Assembly (NCBI GenBank): GCA_004556925.1
Contig: SFFI01000002.1
Span: forward strand, 1 to 64,000
DNA length: 64,000 nt
Origin: Clostridiales bacterium
Lineage (GTDB): Bacteria; Bacillota; Clostridia; Saccharofermentanales; DTU023
Direction: 5' to 3'
Shown here: positions 17,210-25,509 of the stretch, in pieces
How the letters are laid out: the number at the start of each line of letters is the position of its first letter
Numbering within the stretch: position 1 is the stretch's first letter
The notes under the pieces: model-generated
Told to the model about the DNA's origin: nothing
Database searches by the model: none
What the model saw: the letters and a program-made list of their open reading frames with translations, nothing else
Translations under genes and position numbers: made by a program

Positions 17210-17980
17210 ATGTTCTGGTCGCTCTTGCTTTGTGTGTTAGCCTTGTTGCTGTACTTTTTAGGCAGTATCGAGCCCTTGCTCTGTTTGGCCTGTGCAGTCA
17301 TAGGCCTACTCTATTTTATTTATGAGTTTCACCAAGTCCTCAGCCTAAAACGGATAGGGGATTCCCTCAAGCGCGACGCTAAGCTAAACTATCTCAGGCC
17401 TTTTGCCCATGTGAGTGGACTTGACTTTATCCAGGGTCAAAATTGTTTTTTGGCCCTTTCTGAAGACCAAAAACTCGCTATCATAGGGGAAAATGCCCAA
17501 GAGGGCTTGCCAATTCAAGCGATAGACCGTATCCTTGACCTTCGTAAAAGGGAGGTTAAACCCTTTGTGCGCCATGTGCAAAGACTGGTGGAACACATAC
17601 CGCAAACAGCAGATCTCAGGGCTTGCCATATACTCAATGCCTTGCAGCCAGCTATTGTGCAGGCTTGGAATGGCCTAGTGATGCTTGAACTATCGGGGGC
17701 TTGGGGAGCACGAATCATTATCCTACGCCCCCTATGGGGCACCCGGTCATGGGATATCCTGGCCCAGCCAGCCCTCAAGTCTTTATGCGCTGGTCATAAC
17801 GAAATCTTGGCAGCACTCACAGCAGAAGTTGAGCAGTATAAGCAAGAAACACTTACTGACCAGGAGGATGGCCTGGCTCACTCGGTTGATCCTCATGCTG
17901 CTCAGGCCCAGCATATTCTTAAAAAGGCAGATTTAGCGAAACCTGCACATGTAGATAAGGAAGATTATTATGAAAGCTAA
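17210..17980 (+). CDS. Unrecognised protein with two N-terminal membrane segments
   Basis: A 256-residue protein I cannot assign. Residues 1-20 and 25-45 are hydrophobic (MFWSLLLCVLALLLYFLGS and a second helix), so the N-terminus is probably in the membrane and the remainder is soluble. The middle has charged helices; the C-terminal 50 residues are acidic and rich in Ala, His and Asp. It starts 7 bases after the pyrE-like stop and overlaps the moxR gene by 11 bases, so it belongs with the MoxR/DUF58/transglutaminase unit. Confidence 0.6.
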   Translation: MFWSLLLCVLALLLYFLGSIEPLLCLACAVIGLLYFIYEFHQVLSLKRIGDSLKRDAKLNYLRPFAHVSGLDFIQGQNCFLALSEDQKLAIIGENAQEGLPIQAIDRILDLRKREVKPFVRHVQRLVEHIPQTADLRACHILNALQPAIVQAWNGLVMLELSGAWGARIIILRPLWGTRSWDILAQPALKSLCAGHNEILAALTAEVEQYKQETLTDQEDGLAHSVDPHAAQAQHILKKADLAKPAHVDKEDYYES

Positions 17981-18920
17981 CGCAGCTGGTTTCAAACAGT
18001 TAAGCGCACAAATTGAAGATAGCCTCAACCAAGTCATGATTGGTAAAGGGCCGGTTATTGAACAGCTCCTTATTGCCTTGGCCGCGGGAGGCCATGTCCT
18101 GATTGAAGACGTCCCGGGTATTGGTAAAACCACCCTGGTTTCCAGTTTGGCCAAATCTTTAAGCCTGACCTTTAAGCGGATACAATTTACCCCAGACCTC
18201 ATGCCTTCTGATGTTACAGGCTTTAACCTTTTCAACCGCAAGACCAACGAGTTTGAATTTCAACCTGGGGCAGTCATGAGTCAAATGGTCTTGGCAGATG
18301 AAATTAACCGGACTTCACCCAAGACTCAGTCTGCCCTCCTAGAAGTCATGCAAGAGGGGCAGGTGACGGTCGATGGGGTAACTTACCGTTTGCCCCAACC
18401 TTTTATGGTTTTAGCAACCCAAAACCCGATTGAGCATTTAGGTACTTACCCCTTGCCAGAGGCCCAGCTAGACCGCTTCATGCTGAAGATTAACTTGGGC
18501 TATCCCAATTTAGATGAAGAAGTGCAGATCTTGCGCCTTTATGATGAGGTGGATCCTCTGGACCGTTTACGCCCAGTAGCCGGTGCCCAAGAAGTCATTT
18601 GGATGCGCGAGCAAGCGCGCATGGTTCATTGCTCTGACTCTGTACGCTATTATATCGCCAGTCTTACAGCCGCCACCCGCCAACACCCAGCAGTTAAATT
18701 AGGTGCTAGCCCCCGTGCCTCACGTATGCTCATGCAGGCAGCTAAAGCCAGGGCCCTCTTGAGGGGACGCGCTTTTGTCCGCCCAGATGATGTGCAAATG
18801 ATTGCCTCCTCTGTATTTTCTCACCGGATTACCATGCGGCCAGAAAGTCGCCTCAAAAATATTCGGGCGGAGGACGTAGTGCGAGAAGTTCTGGAAAGGA
18901 CACCAGTGCCTGAATCATGA
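17970..18920 (+). CDS. MoxR-family AAA+ ATPase
   Basis: A 316-residue AAA+ protein with Walker A PGIGKTT near residue 50, Walker B MVLADEINRTSPKTQSALLE near residue 107, sensor motif LATQNPIEHLGTYPLPEAQLDRF near 150 and a C-terminal lid with SPRASRMLM. MoxR ATPases act as chaperone-like assembly factors for the DUF58 and transglutaminase partners encoded beside them. The start overlaps the preceding gene and its TGA overlaps the next ATG. Confidence 0.9.
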   Translation: MKANAAGFKQLSAQIEDSLNQVMIGKGPVIEQLLIALAAGGHVLIEDVPGIGKTTLVSSLAKSLSLTFKRIQFTPDLMPSDVTGFNLFNRKTNEFEFQPGAVMSQMVLADEINRTSPKTQSALLEVMQEGQVTVDGVTYRLPQPFMVLATQNPIEHLGTYPLPEAQLDRFMLKINLGYPNLDEEVQILRLYDEVDPLDRLRPVAGAQEVIWMREQARMVHCSDSVRYYIASLTAATRQHPAVKLGASPRASRMLMQAAKARALLRGRAFVRPDDVQMIASSVFSHRITMRPESRLKNIRAEDVVREVLERTPVPES

Positions 18921-20131
18921 GTATAAGGCCACGCTTCTTTTATTATTTGCTCTTTTGTCTTTCTGCCTGGTTCCTTGGACACTTTGGCAATTGGGCCTGG
19001 TCTAATACCCTGTTTATATTTCTGCTCCTGCTACCCTTGGCATCCTTCCTCGCTGCCCTGTGGCACAGGTCGAGGATTACGCTTGACCTGCTAAGAGCAG
19101 CGGAACAGATTGAACGTGGGGAGGCGGCTTCTTGGCAGGTCCGTATGCATTCCCGCAGTAGCTGGCAAAAGCACTATCTCCAGGGTATATACCGGGACCA
19201 GGCTAGTAGTGTTCCGGAGTATCTGAGGCCCTTCCCCCTCAATCCACGCGAAGACCTCGACCTCGTTATCGAAATTAATGCTGAGCATACTGGCCCTCTT
19301 AAGCCTTTTGCCTTTGCGCTCAGCATTTTAGACCCCTGCGGTTTTTTTGCTTTGAGCCTTGTTAGTTTTAAGTCGGCAGATTTTCCTGAAGTCTTAGTCT
19401 TACCACGTTCTCTTATCTCTATTCTAGATAAGGATGAGAGCAAGGCCTATCTGGAAAGTGGCGAAGCTATTTCTAAAAAGTCAGACTTTGATTTGGATGA
19501 GATTGAATTAGTGAGGCCCTTACGGGAAGGGGACCGTATGCGGGATATCCATTGGAAAGTGTCTGCTCGCATGCAGGAATGGATGGTACGTCAATATGAA
19601 AAGGCAGATGAAAATGAACTCTATTTTCTCTTTCAACTGCCTCATCTGGAGGCCGACCAGGATGCCCCCGAAGAAGTCTTGAACCTGCGGGACTTGGTTT
19701 TAGACCAGGTATCCGAAGCCGCCCAATCTTTTCTCAGTCAGGATTTTAACTTGATTTTGCGCTATCGCAGGCCTTGGGCCGATGAAGACAAGGCAGATAG
19801 CCTTGATCAATATAATTCGCTGCGCCTTAGTCTGGCTAGCCTTGCTTTTAGCCAGCCAGTTACGCTCGCTCAGCAAATTACAGAAGAAGCAGCCGTCCCT
19901 GGTGCTCGGTTCTACTGCATTTTTTGCTATGAGTTAAGTCAAGAGCTGACGACAGCCTTGCTGGTCCTTTCGGCCCAAGCCCAAGGGATACTCTTGCGTT
20001 TAATTTATCCTGGTTCTACTCCCCCTAAAGAATGGAAGCCTTGGATTGAAGATTTAGCAGCTGCCGGAATTAAGGTGACCCTCTCACGCTTTCCAGCTGC
20101 GTTGCCATCTGCAAGGAGGGGCGTGCGATGA
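18917..20131 (+). CDS. DUF58 membrane-anchored protein
   Basis: A 404-residue protein with two N-terminal transmembrane helices (about residues 5-25 and 28-48), then an extracytoplasmic-type beta region and the DUF58 signature VRPLREGDRMRDIHWKVSAR near residue 198, followed by a von Willebrand-like alpha/beta part. DUF58 proteins are regular partners of MoxR ATPases and transglutaminase-like proteins. Both ends overlap neighbours by four bases (ATGA). Confidence 0.85.
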   Translation: MSIRPRFFYYLLFCLSAWFLGHFGNWAWSNTLFIFLLLLPLASFLAALWHRSRITLDLLRAAEQIERGEAASWQVRMHSRSSWQKHYLQGIYRDQASSVPEYLRPFPLNPREDLDLVIEINAEHTGPLKPFAFALSILDPCGFFALSLVSFKSADFPEVLVLPRSLISILDKDESKAYLESGEAISKKSDFDLDEIELVRPLREGDRMRDIHWKVSARMQEWMVRQYEKADENELYFLFQLPHLEADQDAPEEVLNLRDLVLDQVSEAAQSFLSQDFNLILRYRRPWADEDKADSLDQYNSLRLSLASLAFSQPVTLAQQITEEAAVPGARFYCIFCYELSQELTTALLVLSAQAQGILLRLIYPGSTPPKEWKPWIEDLAAAGIKVTLSRFPAALPSARRGVR

Positions 20132-22551
20132 AACTCTTAGTTAAACGCACTGCTCAAGATCTTAATCCACGCTTGACGGATAAATTATCCGGGCAGTTTA
20201 AGGACTTCTTTTGGTCCTTACCCTTTGCCTTAATCTTTTCCTTAGCCTGGTCTTTTGTCTGCGTCAATAACCTGGGCCTTGAGTTCAACTGGGGCCAGAA
20301 CATCCTCCTGCACTTGGCTTTGCTTTTAGGAAGCTATGTCTTAACCCTTATCCCCCTTATCAGCCTCATTCTCTTTTTAGCCTTGGCTGGCATTGGTACT
20401 GCTGCCTTCATTTGGTCTAGCCCCTTTCTGGAGGGTGTCAAAGGCACCCTAACTCAGTTCTTCTTGGCGGGCAAAAATGCGATTTTGTGGACCTTTGAAG
20501 CCACCCAGACCCAGGCCGTTAAACCAGAACATTACCATGTCTATGTCGCTGTGATAGCCTGTATTCTGGCCCTTATTTTTATTATTAAACGCCCTTTACC
20601 CTTGGCCCTGAGCATTTTCTTACTTCTGCCTTTCTTTGGGGCAAATGGGGAAGTCGCTAGTTTCCCAGGCTATGTGCTGGCGCTTTTAGCCTGCCTGGCT
20701 GCCCTCATTTTTGTTTTTGTCAGGGAAGGGAAGTTGCAGTATAAAAAACAATTTAGCCCCAACCTGCCCCTCATAATGGGTAATGCTGTGCTTATCCTCA
20801 CGTTTTTGCTGCAAAGTATCCTCCCGCAGGACTTCTTCCAGAATAAAGACTTAGCCGACCGCATACGGCAAATGCAAAAACGTATGCAGGCTCCAGAAAT
20901 CGTAAACTATTACGAATTTAGCCTGCGCGATGCCGGCTATTATCCACTGAATCAAAATCTTGGCGGTCCCTTGCAACTCCAGCATGAACTCTATATGCAG
21001 GTTACGGGCCCTCCTGCGCCCCTACGCCTGAGAGGTGCCATGGCGGATGACTATACAGGTACAGCCTGGCTGGGCCAGGAGATGGATCCTAACTATATCT
21101 TTGACAACCTGAGTAGCCACGGCAACCAGGCAGAAGTTTTTGCCTATCCCAGCGTGCAGGGTTCTGCTAAAGAAATCTTCGACCAGCTCTATTATCAAGC
21201 AGCTATCCGCATTAAACCCTTGCGCTTCCCTGTACAGGTTATTTTCAATGGTGGCAGGCCCCAACAGATTGAAGAAGAGGGGAACCCTGAGCAGATTTAT
21301 TACTATAACCAGGGAGGCCAAATCTATGCTAGCCACGAGATTAACTTCCCCTATACCGTACAGGGTTGGTTGCCACGTGAACTCTCCACAGAAGCTAAGT
21401 TTTCACTACTGAATCAAGGCCTCAAAGATGGCAAGCTCAGCTTGAGCCTTCAGGACCAGTCCAAGCACTACCAAGACTTAGTGCAGGCTTACGATCCTGA
21501 GCTTTATACTATTTTGTATGGTCAAGAGGGCCGTAACCAAGACCAGGTATTTGCGGCCTTCCAAAACCTGGTCAAACATTTACAGGAAAACTATGCCTAT
21601 AGCTTAGATGTGGCTTATCCTGTGCCCAATGAGGACTTTTTAGCAAATTTCCTGCGCGATAAAGAAGGCTATTGTACCTATTTTGCAACAGCCCTCGCCT
21701 TGTTTGGCCGTGAGTTAGGCTTGGAAACCCGTTATGTGGAAGGCTTTTTAGTGCCTGGGGTAGACCCCCATACCTATTTGGGCACAGCTGAGGGTGGTTA
21801 CGAACGCGAAGTTCTATCTGATGCCGCCCACGCCTGGGTGGAGGTCAAATTTAACAAGTTGGGCTGGTACCCCTTTGATGCTACCCCTGCAGATATTTTG
21901 CAAGGCTTCACCAACCAGCAAGGGGAAGATAATGACGAGGCAAAAGAGTCCGAAACCACTAAACCTTCGGAAAGTGAAAGTCCTACGCCGCCTCCCACAG
22001 AAGCTAGTACTCCGGCACCAGAACCGACAGCTTCTCCTAGCCAGCCTACGCCCCCTCCTCCTGTAGACCAAGCTTCCCCGATGTCTCCGATGCTCAAAAT
22101 CTTGTTAAGGGTTTTGGCGGTGGTCTTCATTTTAGCCCTCGTGATCTTCCTCTTGCTGAGACGTGCCAAGACCTACTGGACTAGACGGCAAGACCCTCAA
22201 TACCTCTTGCAGCAATTAGAAGCCAGAGACCAGGTTGATCTGCTACAGCAAGTCTGGGAGGACATCAAGCACATGTATGAAAGTGCCGGCTATAGCTGGC
22301 AGATCAATCAGACGCTACAGCAAAAGTTTGCTAAATTAGACCAGGATCTTGCTGTACCAGGCTTGAGTAATTATCCGGTCTATTTGATCATGGAACAATC
22401 CTTCTTCGGCGAGGAAAATTTATCAGGGGATGATCTCCTGCAAATTTTTGCCTATTACCAGGCTCTAGAGTTGGAACTTAAGACTCGCATGAAGAAGTCA
22501 CAATGGTTCTTTAAGCGTTATCTCTGGCCTCCAAGCTCGGCTCGCTACTAG
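20128..22551 (+). CDS. Membrane transglutaminase-like protein (TgpA type)
   Basis: An 807-residue protein: about six N-terminal membrane helices (residues 25-225), a large outer segment, the transglutaminase core with catalytic Cys in EGYCTYFATALALFGRELG near residue 515, His in DAAHAWVEVKF near 567 and Asp in YPFDATP near 579. A proline/serine/glutamate-rich linker (about 600-650) leads to one more membrane helix and a cytoplasmic DUF4129-like tail. The triad is intact, so a cell-surface peptidase or cross-linker is likely. Ends the MoxR unit. Confidence 0.88.
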   Translation: MKLLVKRTAQDLNPRLTDKLSGQFKDFFWSLPFALIFSLAWSFVCVNNLGLEFNWGQNILLHLALLLGSYVLTLIPLISLILFLALAGIGTAAFIWSSPFLEGVKGTLTQFFLAGKNAILWTFEATQTQAVKPEHYHVYVAVIACILALIFIIKRPLPLALSIFLLLPFFGANGEVASFPGYVLALLACLAALIFVFVREGKLQYKKQFSPNLPLIMGNAVLILTFLLQSILPQDFFQNKDLADRIRQMQKRMQAPEIVNYYEFSLRDAGYYPLNQNLGGPLQLQHELYMQVTGPPAPLRLRGAMADDYTGTAWLGQEMDPNYIFDNLSSHGNQAEVFAYPSVQGSAKEIFDQLYYQAAIRIKPLRFPVQVIFNGGRPQQIEEEGNPEQIYYYNQGGQIYASHEINFPYTVQGWLPRELSTEAKFSLLNQGLKDGKLSLSLQDQSKHYQDLVQAYDPELYTILYGQEGRNQDQVFAAFQNLVKHLQENYAYSLDVAYPVPNEDFLANFLRDKEGYCTYFATALALFGRELGLETRYVEGFLVPGVDPHTYLGTAEGGYEREVLSDAAHAWVEVKFNKLGWYPFDATPADILQGFTNQQGEDNDEAKESETTKPSESESPTPPPTEASTPAPEPTASPSQPTPPPPVDQASPMSPMLKILLRVLAVVFILALVIFLLLRRAKTYWTRRQDPQYLLQQLEARDQVDLLQQVWEDIKHMYESAGYSWQINQTLQQKFAKLDQDLAVPGLSNYPVYLIMEQSFFGEENLSGDDLLQIFAYYQALELELKTRMKKSQWFFKRYLWPPSSARY

Positions 22552-22580
22552 GCGCGCCTCTAGTTGCTAGCGCGTAAGGC

Positions 22581-23150
22581 CTAGAATTTAAACACGTAGA
22601 AAGCTAGGCCGCCAAGGGCACCCATCACTAACATGATGAGAACGGGGTCTAGCTTTTTTAATTTGTTATACGCAGCAAAAGATAAGACAAAGATGGCCAG
22701 AGAAAAAAGATTGATCCCGCCTATGGCAAGCCTTCCTTGAGACGACAGCAAAGCCTCTCTTGTGAGTGACCAAGCCGCTGAGGCAATTAGGGCGACGACC
22801 GCAGGCCTCAGCCCCTGTAAAACATGCTGCATGAGAGGGAGCTGAGCGTACTTCGTATAAAGCTTTGAGAGCAATAAAACAATAAGGATGCAGGGCGTGA
22901 CATTAGCCACCGTAGACACTATGGCACCAGGTAAACCTGCCAGCTGGATGCCCACAAAGGTTGCCGCATTGATAGCGATCGGGCCAGGGGTCATTTGGGA
23001 GATGGTAATGAGGTCTGTGAAGGTTTCAGGACTTAGCCAGTTGTTGATGTGTACCACTTGCTCTTCGATCAGAGGCAAGGCTGCATAACCTCCGCCAAAG
23101 GCGAAAAGGCCCACTTGAAAAAAAGCCCAGTACAATTTAAGTAAAATCAT
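22581..23150 (-). CDS. Chromate-transporter family half protein (second of pair)
   Basis: A 189-residue short-chain CHR family membrane protein. The N-terminal motif FFQVGLFAFGGGYAALPLIEE and MTPGPIAINAATFVG are the family signatures. Five to six membrane helices are visible. Start is the ATG at 23148-23150, overlapping the upstream gene's stop by four bases; a longer frame exists but would intrude on that gene. Short CHR proteins occur as pairs that together make a transporter; the substrate may be chromate or another anion. Confidence 0.85.
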   Translation of the reverse strand: MILLKLYWAFFQVGLFAFGGGYAALPLIEEQVVHINNWLSPETFTDLITISQMTPGPIAINAATFVGIQLAGLPGAIVSTVANVTPCILIVLLLSKLYTKYAQLPLMQHVLQGLRPAVVALIASAAWSLTREALLSSQGRLAIGGINLFSLAIFVLSFAAYNKLKKLDPVLIMLVMGALGGLAFYVFKF

Positions 23151-23824
23151 GCCTCGGCCTCCTTGTTTTTCTCCCACAGGAAGTAAGCAAGCACCGAGAC
23201 CCCTCCAGCCAGCAAGATAATCAATACCACATTAAGCTTGGCCCATAATGCTAAAACTAAAGCAAGAGCTAAGAGCACTAATTGTAGAGGATTTTTCTTG
23301 AGCCATATTTTATAGGCTAAGTCCCAAACGGTATAAACAATCAGTGCAGCCACAGCGGCCTGCATGCCTCGGAGGATGGCCCTCAGTAGAGGGTTATCTG
23401 CAACCTTTTGGTAAAAAAGGGAGATGACCGATAAGATGAGGAGGGGAGGCAACATAGTTGCCAAGGCCGCTAAGAGAGCCCCCTTCAGGCCAAAAAGATG
23501 GTAGCCCATGAGGGTGGAAGCGTTAATAGCCACAGGGCCTGGGGCGGACTGGGCCATCGCCACTAAATCTAAAATCTTTTCTTCGTCAATCCAGCCTAGC
23601 TCATCACAAAAGCGGCGCTTTTGTAAAGGGACAATGACGTATCCGCCACCCAAGGTGAAAGCGGAAATCTTAAGGCAGGAAAAAAAGAAGGTGGGCAAGG
23701 ACTTGGGCTTGGACTGCTTGAACACTTTGTTGTTGCTTTGCCTTGATCGCTCCATGGACGTCTCGCTACTTGGCTTGACAGATCTTGTTTTAGAATCTCG
23801 AGACACAATGCTAATCCTCTTCAT
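23147..23824 (-). CDS. Chromate-transporter family half protein (first of pair)
   Basis: A 225-residue partner of the adjacent gene. SCLKISAFTLGGGYVIVPLQK near residue 50 and MAQSAPGPVAINASTLMGYH near 88 are the CHR motifs. The first 45 residues are polar and basic and are absent from most relatives; ATG at 23824 has no clear ribosome site, and a start at Met24 (23755) is an alternative. The gene is divergent from miaB. Confidence 0.78.
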   Translation of the reverse strand: MKRISIVSRDSKTRSVKPSSETSMERSRQSNNKVFKQSKPKSLPTFFFSCLKISAFTLGGGYVIVPLQKRRFCDELGWIDEEKILDLVAMAQSAPGPVAINASTLMGYHLFGLKGALLAALATMLPPLLILSVISLFYQKVADNPLLRAILRGMQAAVAALIVYTVWDLAYKIWLKKNPLQLVLLALALVLALWAKLNVVLIILLAGGVSVLAYFLWEKNKEAEA

Positions 23825-23912
23825 TTGCTATAGGCTTAAAAACAAACTCTATCCTAAGGGATTTACTGGGCAAGGTAAAGATATGGCCCCTTCTACTTGC
23901 AAGACTAGATTG

Positions 23913-23940
23913 CTGACTTCAATGACCCATGTGTTAAAAT
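23913..23940 (+). promoter_or_regulatory. Promoter abutting the miaB start codon
   Basis: TAAAAT (23935-23940) lies 16 bases after CTGACT (or 19 after TTGCTG). The -10 box ends only six bases before the ATG at 23947, so transcription should start at or next to the A of the start codon. No Shine-Dalgarno sequence is possible on such a transcript. Confidence 0.5.
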
Positions 23941-23946
23941 AGGCCT

Positions 23947-25509
23947 ATGTCGAATTACCAAGTTCAAAGAGTTGCTTATCTTAATCAAGAAGCCTATAAA
24001 ACGGATTTTCTCCTCTGGTTGCAAGACTATGAATTGAGCCAGGGCCAGTATATGCGTTATTTTATCCAAACCTTTGGCTGCCAGCAAAATGAGGCTGATA
24101 GTGAAAGGATACGCGGTATTTTAGAGGATCTGGGACTCAAGCCAGGCCAAGCTTATGAAGATGCAGACCTGGTCTTAATCAATACGTGTTCTATAAGGGA
24201 AAATGCTGACCAGCGTCTTTTTGGTCACTTGGGTGAACTCAAGGCCTTGCGAAGCAAACGGCCTCAGCTCAAAGTTGCTGTATGCGGCTGCCTGCCCACC
24301 CAAGCAGAGCAGAATGCCAAGATACGCGAGTCTTTCTCCTTCGTAAATTTGCTTATGGGCCCTCAGGATATCCAACGTCTGCCAGAACTTCTTTTGGCTA
24401 TCTTCCGCGACCAAAAAAAGCTCAACGCCGTGAGCAAGGATAATGTCGTTGCAGAAGGCCTACCAGTCATTCGGGAGCGAAAATTTCGCGCTTTAGTTTC
24501 TATTATGTATGGCTGCAATAATTTCTGCTCTTACTGTATGGTGCCTTCTGCCCGAGAGCGAGAGCGGTCACGTTTAGCGTCAGATATTTTGGCCGAATGT
24601 AGGGAAGTGGCCGCACAAGGCATCCCAGAAGTGATGCTCCTGGGGCAAAATGTTAATGCCTGGGGCTTTGACCTCTTTGCACCAGAAAAACGCGAACTTC
24701 GTCCTTTGACTTATTCCGATCAAGAACTTGCTAAGCTTGAGGCCTTGAGGGCGGGCCAGCTCGGAGCTGAGGAGGTGTTGAGCTTCCCGCAATTACTGGC
24801 TGCTATTAGCTCCATCCCTGGCATTAAGTCTATACGCTATATGTCACCCCATCCGCGAGACTTTGCAGGTGAGATGCTTGCCGCCTTGAAAGCAGTCCCG
24901 GAAATCGCCAACCACGTGCATCTTCCAGTGCAATCGGGTTCTGATCAGGTACTTCAGGCCATGAACCGGCATTATGACCGAAAACGTTATTTAGCCATCG
25001 TCAAGGGGATCCGTCAAGTGAGGCCAGACGTCTCCATAAGCACCGATATCATGGTAGGCTTCCCGGGGGAGAGTGAGGAAGACTTTCAAGCTACCCTGGA
25101 CCTAGTTGAACAGGCCAAATTTGCCTCGGCTTTTAGCTTTATTTACTCAGCCCGACCTGGCACCTGCGCTGCCACTTGGCCCCAGGTCCCTAGTGAGGTC
25201 CAGCATCAACGCTTTGACCGTCTATTAGAAGTGCTCAATCGTTTGTCCTGGGCCGAGCACCAGGCTATTCTGGGCACCGAAAGGCAGGTGCTCTTAGAAG
25301 GTGTCTCGAAGGGGGACCACATGGTATTGACTGGGCGCGACTCTGAATTCCATTTGATTAATGTTAACCTTCCGGCGGATCTGGACTTGCCTCCAGATGC
25401 ATACGCCAGCGCAGGTCATCTGAGCCAGGACTATTTTGAAGGAAAGTTTGTACCCGTGCGGATCAGCCTGGCCAAGACTTTTTCCTTGGAGGCTGAACTC
25501 CTTGCCTGA
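23947..25509 (+). CDS. miaB: tRNA-2-methylthio-N6-dimethylallyladenosine synthase
   Basis: A 520-residue radical-SAM methylthiotransferase. The N-terminal UPF0004 domain has FIQTFGCQQNEADSE near residue 38 and INTCSIRENA; the radical-SAM cluster motif is GCNNFCSYCMVP near 190, and a C-terminal TRAM domain follows. It adds the methylthio group at A37 to i6A made by MiaA, encoded in the same group. The first 35 residues form the extension usual in Bacillota MiaB. No ribosome site precedes the ATG; see the promoter entry. The last 8 bases overlap mutS. Confidence 0.93.
   Translation: MSNYQVQRVAYLNQEAYKTDFLLWLQDYELSQGQYMRYFIQTFGCQQNEADSERIRGILEDLGLKPGQAYEDADLVLINTCSIRENADQRLFGHLGELKALRSKRPQLKVAVCGCLPTQAEQNAKIRESFSFVNLLMGPQDIQRLPELLLAIFRDQKKLNAVSKDNVVAEGLPVIRERKFRALVSIMYGCNNFCSYCMVPSARERERSRLASDILAECREVAAQGIPEVMLLGQNVNAWGFDLFAPEKRELRPLTYSDQELAKLEALRAGQLGAEEVLSFPQLLAAISSIPGIKSIRYMSPHPRDFAGEMLAALKAVPEIANHVHLPVQSGSDQVLQAMNRHYDRKRYLAIVKGIRQVRPDVSISTDIMVGFPGESEEDFQATLDLVEQAKFASAFSFIYSARPGTCAATWPQVPSEVQHQRFDRLLEVLNRLSWAEHQAILGTERQVLLEGVSKGDHMVLTGRDSEFHLINVNLPADLDLPPDAYASAGHLSQDYFEGKFVPVRISLAKTFSLEAELLA

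Noticed and set aside
21798..22169. Gly/Ser-rich minus-strand frames inside the transglutaminase gene
   Set aside because: They mirror the proline-rich linker codons of the real gene; no ribosome site.
22540..22600. GCGC-rich imperfect inverted repeat between the transglutaminase and CHR genes
   Set aside because: Arms pair poorly, overlap the stop codon and have no T-run, so a terminator call is not supported.
25436..25501. Earlier ATG start for mutS
   Set aside because: It would overlap miaB by 74 bases with no ribosome site, while TTG at 25502 has GGAGG at ideal spacing.
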